DNA of 64,000 nt, from contig JAGNLV010000006.1 of assembly GCA_017999435.1 (NCBI GenBank), forward strand, positions 90,056-154,055, given 5' to 3'. Position numbers and translations under genes: made by a program. Source of the stretch: Candidatus Zixiibacteriota bacterium (GTDB taxonomy: Bacteria > Zixibacteria > MSB-5A5 > GN15 > FEB-12). Of the stretch, positions 1-8,945 are shown one piece after another; position 1 is the stretch's first letter, and each line of letters starts with the position of its first letter. A model generated the notes under the pieces. The model had not been told where the DNA came from. It was given only the letters and a program-made list of their open reading frames with translations, and made no database searches.

Positions 1-3000
1 AACTGGCCGACGTACTATGGCCAGCAGAACACGGGACTGGTGCGCGCGACATTCGGGGATAATGGCTCCTTTGGGTGGTCCTTCCTGCGGCGTACGATGG
101 GGATTCCCGGTTGGCCCGAGGCAGGTTTCGAAGTACCGGTGAGCAGCGGGGTCGATTACCTCTTCGGAGGCGCCGTCTGGATCGGCGGGGTGGTGGGGAG
201 CGACACGCTGGTGTCCACAGGATCTGAAGGTTGGGTTAACGTGCGGGAGTTCTTCCCCGATGATCTCGCGGGCGCAGTCGATGAGCTGTTCGGTCCGGCG
301 GACTTTGCGATGCGGGCTGAATTCACCGATACCAGCGTCGCCCGCGTTTCCGTGACGGATGAGTTTGACTCCCGCCTGCACCTGCCGCTGGATGTCCGGA
401 TCACCAACCGCAGCCATGCCTGGCGCACGTCGCCGGCCGATGCGGCTGTCGTCTATGACCTGGTAGTGACCAACATCGGCGTCGAGGCGGTTCACGACGG
501 TTATATCGGGTTCTACTTCGACTCGGATGTCTGCGGTGACTGTGACGCCAACTCAGGTTTCGCGGATGATCTCTCCGGGTCTCTGCGCGAACAGGGAATT
601 GGCTACGTCATTGACAACGACGGGGACTCATTGCCGGGTGAGACGCCCCGGGCGTTTTGTTTCAAGCTGCTGCACTCGTCCGTGCCGCTGCCCGACACGA
701 GCTTCAACTGGTGGGCCTCAAGCGCAATCGCCGAACTGGATTTCGGTCCGCGGATGAAGGACCGGCCGGGCGACCCGTACCGGGATTTCGGAACCGGCGG
801 GACAGGCACCGCCGTCGGGGATGCCAACCGGTACTACCTGATGCGCCATCAGGAGTGGGACTACGACCAAGTATGGTGTCACTCCATTGGTCCGGATGAT
901 ACCCTCTGGTGGCAGCCGCCGCTGTCCCTGGCCTACGACCTGGCGGACGGCTTTGACGCCCGATTCCTGATGTCGTTCGGGCCGTTCGATCTGGCGCCGG
1001 GCCAGAGCGAGCGGTTCATCATCGCCACCTTCACGACCGATTCGATCCACACGCTCCCTGGGAATGCCGCCAACTTGCCGGGGGACCCGGCAGCCTATCT
1101 GGCGAACCTGGACTTCACCAGCATGATCCGCAACGCCAACGTGGCCGATTCACTGGCCGCGATCCTTGTTGACCCGCTGCAGCCGCCGGCCGGCTTGCAG
1201 GTGAGAGCGACCAGCGGGAACGACGTTACCATCGGTTGGGATGGCTCCTGCCTGCCCGAGGTGACCGGCCATGTCGTTTACCTGTCAGTGGTTGACCCCG
1301 CCTCTCTTCCCTATCCCGGGGTTGCCCCGCCCTGGCTGGAAATGACCGAATTGGAGATCGAGGCCACGCCCGGGCCGGAGCAGTCCGCTTGGACGCTCCC
1401 GAACCTTGCGACTGATCGTTTCTATCTCGCCTCGGTTTCCTACCGGAGTGCCTCCGGGACCGGTGAACCCGCCCATCCGATCACGGTCTGGGCCGGCGAG
1501 CGCGCCGAGGCGCCGGAATTTGTCGGCAGCGAGTACGTGTTCGTCGCGCCGGGCGACAACATCCCGCTGAGCTGGACGACACTTTCTTCGATGGCGGTTG
1601 ATCACTTCAATCTCTACCGATTTTCTACGCCGCAGGATGCAGAGAACGCGTACCATGCGTTCTACGACCGTGGGTTCGCAGCGTCTGCGATCGCGCCGGC
1701 GGATTCGTTCGACGTGAACGGGCGGCGGTACTACTACTATGCCATGTCGCCGTATCAAGTACTTCCCGGCGCGGCGACATTATTTGTGGACGAACCGGTT
1801 GCGGAGAGCACGACCTACATCGTCGCGGCAGTCGATCCGGCCGGATTCGAGTCGCACTTCTCGGAGCCGGTCGAAGCGGTGCACGTGCCGCCGCGCGATA
1901 AAGATATCCTCGTGCTCACCCACGGTTCGCTCGCGGGCGTGCAATTTCAGAGCCTCAGCAGGGTGGTCGAGTTCTATGACTCACTGCTGACCGGCTACGA
2001 TTACGACCTATACGACTGGGGCGACTCCAACCGCATCTACATCGAAACCGACTGGCACCTGCTGATGGAGTATAATCTGGTGGTCATCGATGACGATCTG
2101 CGGGACGGCATCTTCCGCCCGGTCTGGGAGGACACCACGCAGGCGTTCACCCGGTACCTCCTTTCTGGGGGGCGTCTGGCGTATTTCGGTTCAGGGGGCA
2201 GCATGGCCGGGGTGGATGCCATTACAGGCGCGCCCTCGACGCGAAACCTGACCCATTCGTTGGTGAGACGGTTTTTCGGAGCGGAGTCCGGCCGAATCGT
2301 CCCGGCCATCTACCTGGCCGCCCTCTACCATTTTCCGCCAAGCTATGCGGACACGATATTCGGATTCCAGCGGGCCGATCCGGCGGCGCTGGAGTACCCC
2401 GCGCTGACCTATGATCTCGCGAGCGGGCGCATCAACCCTGGCGCCCTGCAGCTCTGGCCAACTAATGCGCCGCTCTCGGTCTCGACTTTCGCGCCGACCG
2501 CCGCCGGGGAGGTCACCCACTTGTTCGGAGCCGATGCCGCCATCAATTCGACCATGGCCGGAGAACCCGTGGGTATCCGGCGACAGGTCGGCCCGGCCGA
2601 AACGTACCTGTTTGGATTCCACCTGTGGTACCTGGAATTGCCGGGCGCGCGGGCGCTCATCGACGGGATGTTCGACCGGGCGGTGCTGGCGCGGTTTGAT
2701 CCGGATACCGTTCTGATGGTATCGGCCTGGAGCCTTGAGCCGGAGACGCTGACTGTCCATGTGGGCAACCTTCCGTCCGGCCTGTCGGTGTACGACATCG
2801 AGTCGGGATCGGTCCGGCTGTCGGAGACGGTGGTCCCTCTGTCAACGGAGTATACGTCCGGTGTGCCGGGGTTTGTGGGTGACGTGCTCGCGGTCAGGGT
2901 CTCCGCCGCAGACCTGCTGTCGCTCTACGGACAGGTCTACGGGTATTTCCGAATTCCGATCAAAGTCTCCGGATCCTTCGCCGGCGGCGATCCGTTCGCC

Positions 3001-3234
3001 GTGTACGCGGGGCTCGTGCTGCTCGGCAAGCTGGTCGGAGACTACGACTGGAACGGCAAGGTGAATATCGCCGACATCACCATGGGGGTCGATCGCCTCT
3101 TCCGCGGTGCTTATCCGGAGTTGGCGCCCGAGGACATGGATGTCTCCGGCGACTGCCGGTTCGGCGTAGCGGATCTGGCGGTACTGATTTCGTACGTGTT
3201 CCGCGACGGTCCGCCGCTCATGCGGTGTCCCTGA
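1..3234 (+). CDS. Large secreted protein with dockerin-like C-terminus (5' partial)
   Basis: The reading frame is open to base 1, so the gene begins outside the window; the GTG at 40 is only the first in-frame start codon visible. At least 1,064 residues are present. About one third of the way in there is a fibronectin-III-like strand pattern (PPAGLQVRATSGNDVTIGWD). A later segment of roughly 250 residues starting DKDILVLTHGSL looks like a globular alpha/beta domain that I cannot name. The last 60 residues hold two dockerin-like calcium loops, DYDWNGKVNIADI and DVSGDCRFGVADL, each followed by a helix. Dockerin-like pairs mark exported, possibly cell-surface proteins in this lineage. There is no KMVLLK-type tail. 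The specific function is unknown; export is inferred from the domain style because the signal peptide is not visible. Confidence 0.85.
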   Translation, partial: NWPTYYGQQNTGLVRATFGDNGSFGWSFLRRTMGIPGWPEAGFEVPVSSGVDYLFGGAVWIGGVVGSDTLVSTGSEGWVNVREFFPDDLAGAVDELFGPADFAMRAEFTDTSVARVSVTDEFDSRLHLPLDVRITNRSHAWRTSPADAAVVYDLVVTNIGVEAVHDGYIGFYFDSDVCGDCDANSGFADDLSGSLREQGIGYVIDNDGDSLPGETPRAFCFKLLHSSVPLPDTSFNWWASSAIAELDFGPRMKDRPGDPYRDFGTGGTGTAVGDANRYYLMRHQEWDYDQVWCHSIGPDDTLWWQPPLSLAYDLADGFDARFLMSFGPFDLAPGQSERFIIATFTTDSIHTLPGNAANLPGDPAAYLANLDFTSMIRNANVADSLAAILVDPLQPPAGLQVRATSGNDVTIGWDGSCLPEVTGHVVYLSVVDPASLPYPGVAPPWLEMTELEIEATPGPEQSAWTLPNLATDRFYLASVSYRSASGTGEPAHPITVWAGERAEAPEFVGSEYVFVAPGDNIPLSWTTLSSMAVDHFNLYRFSTPQDAENAYHAFYDRGFAASAIAPADSFDVNGRRYYYYAMSPYQVLPGAATLFVDEPVAESTTYIVAAVDPAGFESHFSEPVEAVHVPPRDKDILVLTHGSLAGVQFQSLSRVVEFYDSLLTGYDYDLYDWGDSNRIYIETDWHLLMEYNLVVIDDDLRDGIFRPVWEDTTQAFTRYLLSGGRLAYFGSGGSMAGVDAITGAPSTRNLTHSLVRRFFGAESGRIVPAIYLAALYHFPPSYADTIFGFQRADPAALEYPALTYDLASGRINPGALQLWPTNAPLSVSTFAPTAAGEVTHLFGADAAINSTMAGEPVGIRRQVGPAETYLFGFHLWYLELPGARALIDGMFDRAVLARFDPDTVLMVSAWSLEPETLTVHVGNLPSGLSVYDIESGSVRLSETVVPLSTEYTSGVPGFVGDVLAVRVSAADLLSLYGQVYGYFRIPIKVSGSFAGGDPFAVYAGLVLLGKLVGDYDWNGKVNIADITMGVDRLFRGAYPELAPEDMDVSGDCRFGVADLAVLISYVFRDGPPLMRCP

Positions 3235-3300
3235 CCGGGGCCCGGTGCGCGGGAGCCGGACACAGGTTCCGGGGGCGCCGAAAGGAGGTTCTTTTTCTTG

Positions 3301-3329
3301 TTGTCAAGAGGGAGTCCGGAGGATACATT
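3301..3329 (+). promoter_or_regulatory. Sigma70-like promoter of small peptide gene
   Basis: TTGTCA (3301-3306), a 17-base spacer, then TACATT (3324-3329). It points at the small gene starting at 3425 and implies a leader of about 90 bases. The leader contains short GC hairpins, for example ACCGGC/GCCGGT near 3370-3390. It also has CTCC opposite the ribosome binding site GGGAGG (about 3410-3422), so the binding site could be folded away. Confidence 0.45.
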
Positions 3330-3424
3330 GTCGTCAGGAATGGCGCCGCTGCCGAAGCGGTGGCTGTCGAACCGGCGCTGTGCCGGTCCGAGGTTTCAAC
3401 CGTCTCTCCTTTCAGGGAGGTCGC

Positions 3425-3529
3425 ATGCTCTATATCATCGATCCGATCGGCAAGAAGCCGAGCCCGTGCGGGCGCCTGAGCATCTACCCGGTGTGCCCGC
3501 CGGTGGTGATCTGCAAAGTGTACAAGTGA
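3425..3529 (+). CDS. Small Cys/Pro-rich peptide, 34 residues, unknown
   Basis: ATG at 3425 is preceded by a clear ribosome binding site (AGGGAGG, 4 bases upstream) and by a promoter-like pair about 100 bases upstream. The peptide starts MLYIIDPIGKK and ends VCPPVVICKVYK. It has three cysteines, four prolines and four lysines, with no signal peptide and no membrane segment. It ends in TGA at 3527-3529. I do not recognise a family. A Cys/Pro-rich short peptide with a dedicated promoter and structured leader could be a modified peptide precursor, a leader peptide or a small regulatory protein, but no modification enzyme lies beside it. The neighbours are the large secreted protein upstream and the convergent dnaE2 downstream. 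Coding status rests on the start context only. Confidence 0.4.
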   Translation: MLYIIDPIGKKPSPCGRLSIYPVCPPVVICKVYK

Positions 3530-3619
3530 TCGGCGCTTGCTGATCGAGTTCGTGAGGTTTGTGTGACACGGCGCTCCGTCGCGATGGCGGGCGCCGTGGC
3601 TCTGTTTGGGGGGGCGGGC

Positions 3620-6600
3620 TTAGCGGAAATCGCGCGAGCGGAACGTGACATCCCCCGGGGCCGCCTCGAGCGGCGCGAACTGCCTCCCGATCACGTTGAT
3701 CACTCCGTCCTGGCGTTCAAGAATCCCTTGCACGATCAGCGCCTGGTGGTGGACAATGGTGCGGCGGTGGCGGGCCAGCATGCTCGGCATGACGACGACG
3801 TTGATGAACCCGGTTTCGTCCTCCATGGTGAGGAAGAGAAAACCCTTGGCGGTCACCGGGCGCTGGCGGATGACGACCACGCCGGCGACCGCGACCCGGC
3901 TTTTGTCGCGGCGATGGCGCAGGTCGGCGGCGGCGAGGATTTTGCATGCGGCCAGCTGGTCTCGGATCAGCGCCATCGGGTGCGGCCCGGTGGAAAGATC
4001 CATGCCCTTGAAATCGGCAACAATCTGCTCTCCTATGTGCATGGGGCGCAATGTCGTATGGCCTGTTTCCTCAACTGCTAAGTCAAGCTCTCCCGCGCGC
4101 CGCGAAAGGCCGAGCACAATCCAGAGCGCCTGCCGCCGGTGATACCCGAAACAATCGAACGCCCCGACCCGCGCCAACTGCGCCAGCGGCTGCGGGCCGA
4201 GACGGCTGCGGCGCACGAAATCTTTGAGCGAAGTGAACGGTCCCCGGGCCTGTTCGCTTTCGATCGTCGCCCGCGCGGTTTCGCCGATGTGCCGCACGGT
4301 CCGCAGGCCCAGCCGCACGGCGTCGCCTTCGACCGTGCTGTCGAACCGGCTGCGGGACACGTCGACCGGGAGGATCATAACGCCGCGGCGCCGGGCCTCG
4401 TAGACGATGCTCGACGGCGCGTAGAAGCCCATCGGCTGGGCGTTGAGCAGCGAGCAGTAAAATTCCTGGGGGTAATACACTTTCAGATACGCGGAGACGT
4501 ACACGAGCAGGGCGAAGGAGGCGGCGTGCGACTCGGCAAAGCCGAAATCGGCGAAGGCGGCCAGTTGGTCGAAAATCCGCCGGGCGGCGTCGTGGGGAAT
4601 GCCGTGCCGCTGCATCCCGTCGATGAGCCGCTCCGCCAGCGCCGCCATCCGCTCGCGCGAGCGCTTGTGCCCCATCGCGCGGCGAAGTTCGTCCGCCTGG
4701 CTGGCCGTGAACCCGGCCGCCGCTACCGCGACCTTCATCCCCTGCTCCTGAAAAAGCGGCACCCCGAGAGTGCGCCGGAGAATCGGCTCAAGGCACGGGT
4801 GCGGATAGGTGACCGGCTCCTCGCCGTTGCGGCGGCGCAGGTAGGGGTGGACCATGTCCCCCTGGATCGGGCCGGGACGGATGAGCGCCACTTCGATCAC
4901 GAGATCGTAAAAACAGCGCGGCCGGTGGCGGGGAAGGGCGTTCATCTGCGCGCGCGACTCGACCTGGAACACGCCGAGCGTCTCCGCCCGGCAGAGGAGG
5001 TCGAAAACTTTCGGATCATCGTAGGAGAGCCGGGCCGGGTCGATCGTGACGCCGCGGTGCTCTTTCACCAGCTTGAGCGCGAGGTCGATCAGGGTGAGCA
5101 TGCCCAGCCCGAGCAGGTCGATCTTGACCAGCCCGGCCGCACCGACGTCGTCCTTGTCCCACTGGATCACGCTCCGGTCGGGCATCGTCGCATTCTCGAT
5201 CGGCACCACCTGCGAGAGGGGCTTGCGGGTGATGATCATGCCGCCGACATGAATCCCGAGGTGGCGGGGGAAACGGTGAATCTGACGGCAGAGGTCCAGC
5301 AGCAGGCGGACGCGGCGGTCGCCAAGATTGAGCGCCGCCTCGCGCAGCCGCTCCGCGACATCCTCCGGCGAGGCCCAGTGGTCGAGCAGTTTGGACAGGC
5401 GGGTGACCTCGTCCGGAGAAAACCCGAGCGTCTTGCCGATATCGCGCACCGCCGACCGTCCCCGATAGCTGATCACCTCGCATACCATCGCCGCGTGCGT
5501 CCGCCCGTACTTGGCATACACGTACTGGATGACCTCCTCGCGGCGGTTGTTGGCGATGTCGATGTCGATGTCGGGCGGCTCGCGGCGTTCCTCGGAAATG
5601 AAGCGCTCGAACAGCAGGTCGAGCTTGATCGGATCGACCGCCGTGATCCCGAGGCAGTAGCAGACCGCCGAGTTGGCGGCCGAGCCCCGCCCTTGGCAGA
5701 GAATGGCGCGCTCGGCGCAGAAACGGGCGATATCCCAGACGATGAGGAAGTAGCCGGCCAGCTTGAGCCGGTCGATGATGCGCAGCTCGTGTCTAAGCTG
5801 GCGGACATGCGGCTCCGCCATCTCCGGGTAGCGCCGCCGCGCCCCGGCCCAGGTCAGTTCCTCCAGGTAGCTCTGCTCGGTGTGCCCCGCCGGAACCGGG
5901 AAATCGGGCAGCGAGGTTTCGAGCTGCTCGAGCGAGAACCAGCAGCGCTCGGCGATCGCGAGGGTGTGGGCCGCCGCCTCGGGGTAGCGGGCGAACCGGC
6001 GCGCCATCACCGCCGGCGGCTGGAGGCACCGCTCCGCATTCGGGTAGAGCAGCTCGCCGGCCTCGTCGAGCGTGGTGTGGTGGCGGATACAGGTAAGCAC
6101 GTCCTGCAGCCGGCGGCCGTCGGGGGCGGCGTAGTGGACATCGTTGGCGGCGACCGCGGGAAGGCCGAGCCGCCGTCCCAGCCGCACCAGCGCGGCGCAG
6201 AGGTGCTCGTGCACCGGCAGGTTGTGATGGCGAAGCTCGACATACACGTGGTCGCGCCCGTACAGGTCGCGGTAGTCGGCGAGCAGCCGTTCCGCCTCCG
6301 AGTGCTCCTCCCGCAAGAGACACGCCGCGAGGTCATCGTGGACGAGCGCGATGAGACCGTCGGCGTGCCGCTCCAGCAGAGCGCGCGACACCCGTGCCTC
6401 CCCCTTGGGGCTCTCCAACTGGGCGGTGGAGAGCAGCTCGGAGAGGTTGGCGTAGCCGGCGCCGTCTTTGACCAGCAGCACCAGCCGGTGCCCGGTGTCC
6501 AAAAGCGCGGCCGCCCCGAAAATCGGACGGAGCCCCGCCCGGCGCGCCTGCTGGTCAAAACGGACAATACCGTACAGACCGTTGGTGTCGGTGATCGCCA

Positions 6601-6715
6601 GCGCGGGATAGCCGAGTTCGACCGCCCGGTCGACCAGCGCCTCCGGGTCGCTGGCGCCGTCGAGGAACGAAAAGTTCGAGTGGCAGTGGAGTTCGATGTA
6701 GGGAACGGAGGTCAT
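3620..6715 (-). CDS. dnaE2: Error-prone DNA polymerase DnaE2 (ImuC)
   Basis: C-family DNA polymerase of 1,031 residues, the translesion-synthesis subunit of the SOS mutasome. The N-terminus has the PHP domain (IELHCHSNFSFLDGAS, residues 7-22). The polymerase palm motif PDIDIDIANNR lies near residue 380 and supplies the catalytic aspartates. The C-terminal third has the helix-hairpin-helix and OB-fold regions expected of DnaE2. At about 1,030 residues it is shorter than replicative DnaE (about 1,160), as is usual for DnaE2. The ATG at 6715 sits 10 bases downstream (in gene direction) of a REP doublet. Family knowledge: DnaE2 acts with ImuA and ImuB, which lie upstream on the same strand. It is probably transcribed from the LexA-controlled promoter before imuA, through the inserted transposase; whether the insertion affects this is unknown. 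Confidence 0.96.
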   Translation of the reverse strand: MTSVPYIELHCHSNFSFLDGASDPEALVDRAVELGYPALAITDTNGLYGIVRFDQQARRAGLRPIFGAAALLDTGHRLVLLVKDGAGYANLSELLSTAQLESPKGEARVSRALLERHADGLIALVHDDLAACLLREEHSEAERLLADYRDLYGRDHVYVELRHHNLPVHEHLCAALVRLGRRLGLPAVAANDVHYAAPDGRRLQDVLTCIRHHTTLDEAGELLYPNAERCLQPPAVMARRFARYPEAAAHTLAIAERCWFSLEQLETSLPDFPVPAGHTEQSYLEELTWAGARRRYPEMAEPHVRQLRHELRIIDRLKLAGYFLIVWDIARFCAERAILCQGRGSAANSAVCYCLGITAVDPIKLDLLFERFISEERREPPDIDIDIANNRREEVIQYVYAKYGRTHAAMVCEVISYRGRSAVRDIGKTLGFSPDEVTRLSKLLDHWASPEDVAERLREAALNLGDRRVRLLLDLCRQIHRFPRHLGIHVGGMIITRKPLSQVVPIENATMPDRSVIQWDKDDVGAAGLVKIDLLGLGMLTLIDLALKLVKEHRGVTIDPARLSYDDPKVFDLLCRAETLGVFQVESRAQMNALPRHRPRCFYDLVIEVALIRPGPIQGDMVHPYLRRRNGEEPVTYPHPCLEPILRRTLGVPLFQEQGMKVAVAAAGFTASQADELRRAMGHKRSRERMAALAERLIDGMQRHGIPHDAARRIFDQLAAFADFGFAESHAASFALLVYVSAYLKVYYPQEFYCSLLNAQPMGFYAPSSIVYEARRRGVMILPVDVSRSRFDSTVEGDAVRLGLRTVRHIGETARATIESEQARGPFTSLKDFVRRSRLGPQPLAQLARVGAFDCFGYHRRQALWIVLGLSRRAGELDLAVEETGHTTLRPMHIGEQIVADFKGMDLSTGPHPMALIRDQLAACKILAAADLRHRRDKSRVAVAGVVVIRQRPVTAKGFLFLTMEDETGFINVVVMPSMLARHRRTIVHHQALIVQGILERQDGVINVIGRQFAPLEAAPGDVTFRSRDFR

Positions 6716-6725
6716 GGATCTTCTC

Positions 6726-6801
6726 GGTCAGGCCCCTTGTGGTCCTGACATTCTTGCCATCGATGAGGACGACCCCGTCAGGACCATAAAGGTCCTGACC
6801 T
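6726..6801. repeat. REP doublet (REPIN-like), copy 1
   Basis: A 76-base unit with two palindromes. The first is 6727-6735 with 6741-6749 (GTCAGGCCC, loop CTTGT, GGTCCTGAC, one mismatch). The second is 6777-6785 with 6791-6799 (GTCAGGACC, loop ATAAA, GGTCCTGAC, perfect). A 27-base spacer separates them. The second copy at 7332-7407 has the same length, loops and spacing but a diverged spacer. It lies between the transposase gene and dnaE2. Confidence 0.9.
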
Positions 6802-6812
6802 ACAAGAAAAAT

Positions 6813-7316
6813 CTACTCACCGAAGTCTCCCTCAAGGTTATCCGGTTTTACATTTCCCCAACCCTCGTCATAAAATCCTCGCTCGGCGAACCATGCCAGG
6901 GAGGAGTGCCGGTAGTCGAAAGGGTTGCCTACGAGGCCGTGTTTGACCGGGTTATAATGGATATAGTCTACATGGCGTTGCAGATCTGCCGGACTGCGGA
7001 TGACATGATCCCAGTAGCGATGCTGCCACAAGCGGCCCTGGCGCACATGATGTCGAGCCCGATAGAGTGTGGAGAAATTCTGTTTCATGCGATGGATGAT
7101 TACATCGGGCTGAGTATTCCGCGGTTGCAGAATAGCATGCCAGTGCTCGGGTTGAATTACCCACGCCAGTATTCGGTATTTCAGGACCATGCGGGTTCTC
7201 CTGATAGCGGACAGCAGCAAATCCGCGCAGTCGAGGAGAATGGGCTGCCGGTTGTATGTAACGCAGGTGATGAAATATGTCCGGCCAGGTTCGAAGAAAC
7301 GACGCAGTTTCGACAT
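6813..7316 (-). CDS. REP-associated tyrosine transposase (RAYT, Y1 family)
   Basis: A 167-residue single-domain HUH endonuclease of the IS200-like Y1 transposase superfamily. The HUH motif is HWH at residues 58-60 (in PEHWHAIL). The likely catalytic tyrosine is Y118 in VDYIHYNPVKHGLV, and the segment RLWQHRYWDHVIRSPADLQRH before it is typical of RAYTs. Such enzymes cut and move REP palindromes. Here the gene is bracketed by two REP doublets (6726-6801 and 7332-7407), so enzyme and likely substrate are together. It lies in the same orientation as imuB and dnaE2 and separates them. The frame is intact with no missing key residue, so it may be active. The family is clear; mobility in this genome is inference. 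Confidence 0.93.
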   Translation of the reverse strand: MSKLRRFFEPGRTYFITCVTYNRQPILLDCADLLLSAIRRTRMVLKYRILAWVIQPEHWHAILQPRNTQPDVIIHRMKQNFSTLYRARHHVRQGRLWQHRYWDHVIRSPADLQRHVDYIHYNPVKHGLVGNPFDYRHSSLAWFAERGFYDEGWGNVKPDNLEGDFGE

Positions 7317-7331
7317 AGGTGATTTCTTGTA

Positions 7332-7407
7332 GGTCAGGACCCTTGTGGTCCTGACATTCCTCCTATCCTCGATAATTCACCCGTCAGGACCATAAAGGCC
7401 CTGACCT
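7332..7407. repeat. REP doublet (REPIN-like), copy 2
   Basis: Second 76-base unit. One palindrome is 7333-7341 with 7347-7355 (GTCAGGACC, loop CTTGT, perfect). The other is 7383-7391 with 7397-7405 (GTCAGGACC, loop ATAAA, GGCCCTGAC, one mismatch). The 27-base spacer matches copy 1 in length but is mostly different in sequence. It is in direct orientation relative to copy 1 and lies between imuB and the transposase gene. Confidence 0.9.
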
Positions 7408-7421
7408 GCCATTTCTCCCCA

Positions 7422-8945
7422 TCAATCAAACACCCCCTGCACAAACCACCGCGCCCGGCTTCGGTCGAAAAAAACGAGGTACTGCCGGTGCTCCTCCGTC
7501 TGTAGCTCGTAGTACAAGCGGTCAAAACCGGTCTGCCACCAGTCGCCCGACAGTTTCCACGGCCCCCGCCGTCCGGTGACCCGATGCTTCCCCGAACCAT
7601 CGCGCAACCAACCATCCGCCGGATGCACCTCGGCCGGCTGGGGCGGCTGCAACAGCCGGAGTCCGGCGATCCGGCGCAGGCTGTACGGGGGAAGGCGATC
7701 GAGGGGTGCGGCGCCGGCGGACAACGAAGAGGCGGAGGGGCGTTTGGCCGGCGACGGCGTCACGGGGGAGAGGCGGAACGCCCGCTCCGGCAGGTGCGAC
7801 GGCAGCAGGCGCGCCGTGCACAGGCGATTCCCGCTCAGCGTGCGCCGGATTGTCGCGGCCGTCTCCGCATCGATCTCGCCCCGCGCGCCCGGCTGCGCGA
7901 ACGCGGTCTGCTCCGCGGCCGCCGCGGCGGGGTGCGGAATGCGGAGGGTGATGTCGCGCACCGCGGCGGCCGGCGACATCCGTTCGAGCGCCAGGCGCAC
8001 CTGGCGCAGGAAGCGGGCGGCGGCGGCCGACGGTTGTTCGACCGCCGCGGTGAAAACCTGCTCGGTGCGGTCATCAAGGTGCAGGCAGACCTGGATCTCG
8101 CGAACCGCGCACCCGGCGCAGCCTGGCTGCGCAAGCAGGTGCTTGAGCAGTGCTTCGATGTGGGCAAGGATCGTCGCCGCGTCGCGCACGGGAGAATCAA
8201 GTCCCGCCGTTGCGCACCAATCCGCGGCCGGGCGGTCGGGAGTGAACGGTTCCGGATCATCCCCGCGCGCCCGGCGGGCCAGCACTGCACCCTCGGCGCC
8301 GAACCGCTCCACCACCTCGTTGGCCGGCAGCGCCGCCGCCTGCCCGACCGTGGCGATTCCCAGATCCGACAGCGTCTCAGCGGTGTCGTCCGACAGCGCC
8401 AGGTGTTCAACCTGGAGCTGCTGCAGCCAGGCACTCTCGCTCCCGCTCGGAACGATCACCCAGCCGCCGGGCGCGGCCTGGCGGGCGGCGGTCAACGCGA
8501 CAAACTTGTTGGCGGCGAACCCGATCGCCACCGGGTAACCGAAAGGCTGCAGGACCGCCTGGATCCGGCGGGCCAGCCCCGGTTCATCGCCGTACAATTT
8601 CCCCAGGCGCGCCGACTCCAGAAAAATCACACCGCCGGTCTCGATCTCGATTTCCGGCCCGACTCCGGCGAGCGCGCCGCCGATCTCCCGGAGAACCGCC
8701 GTTTCGCGGCCGCACTCGCGCACCCCGATGACCAGCCCGGGGCAGAGAGAATTCGCCCGGGCAACCGTCATCCCGGCCGCCACGTCGTATTGGGCGGCGC
8801 GCGCGTTGCAGATAGTCACAGTCGCCGTCTCCCCCTCCGCGGTCGTCAGCACAAGCGGGTGCGCCCGCACTTCAGGATGGAGCCTGCTGTACAACACGAG
8901 CGGAAAATCGGGCAGATGGATGCATGCCAGCCGCCGCTCATTCAT
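7422..8945 (-). CDS. imuB: ImuB, Y-family polymerase-like mutasome subunit
   Basis: 507 residues related to Y-family DNA polymerases. The protein begins MNERRLACIHLPDFPL, where active enzymes carry the first catalytic aspartate block; here the acidic residues are absent. The second block also lacks the usual acidic pair (VIFLESARLGKLYG in place of an S-D-E motif). That is the known signature of ImuB, a catalytically dead scaffold that links ImuA and DnaE2 to the sliding clamp. A long C-terminal extension (about residues 340-507) ends QYLVFFDRSRARWFVQGVFD, the usual ImuB tail. The start overlaps the end of imuA by 8 bases (ATG at 8945, imuA stop at 8938), so the two are translationally coupled. 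SOS induction is expected from the operator before imuA. Confidence 0.93.
   Translation of the reverse strand: MNERRLACIHLPDFPLVLYSRLHPEVRAHPLVLTTAEGETATVTICNARAAQYDVAAGMTVARANSLCPGLVIGVRECGRETAVLREIGGALAGVGPEIEIETGGVIFLESARLGKLYGDEPGLARRIQAVLQPFGYPVAIGFAANKFVALTAARQAAPGGWVIVPSGSESAWLQQLQVEHLALSDDTAETLSDLGIATVGQAAALPANEVVERFGAEGAVLARRARGDDPEPFTPDRPAADWCATAGLDSPVRDAATILAHIEALLKHLLAQPGCAGCAVREIQVCLHLDDRTEQVFTAAVEQPSAAAARFLRQVRLALERMSPAAAVRDITLRIPHPAAAAAEQTAFAQPGARGEIDAETAATIRRTLSGNRLCTARLLPSHLPERAFRLSPVTPSPAKRPSASSLSAGAAPLDRLPPYSLRRIAGLRLLQPPQPAEVHPADGWLRDGSGKHRVTGRRGPWKLSGDWWQTGFDRLYYELQTEEHRQYLVFFDRSRARWFVQGVFD

Noticed and set aside
4139..6748. Long plus-strand open frame of 869 codons opposite dnaE2
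   Set aside because: It is fully antisense to a clear polymerase gene and is rich in Arg, Gly, Glu and Val with no domain; GC-rich codon bias keeps this frame open.
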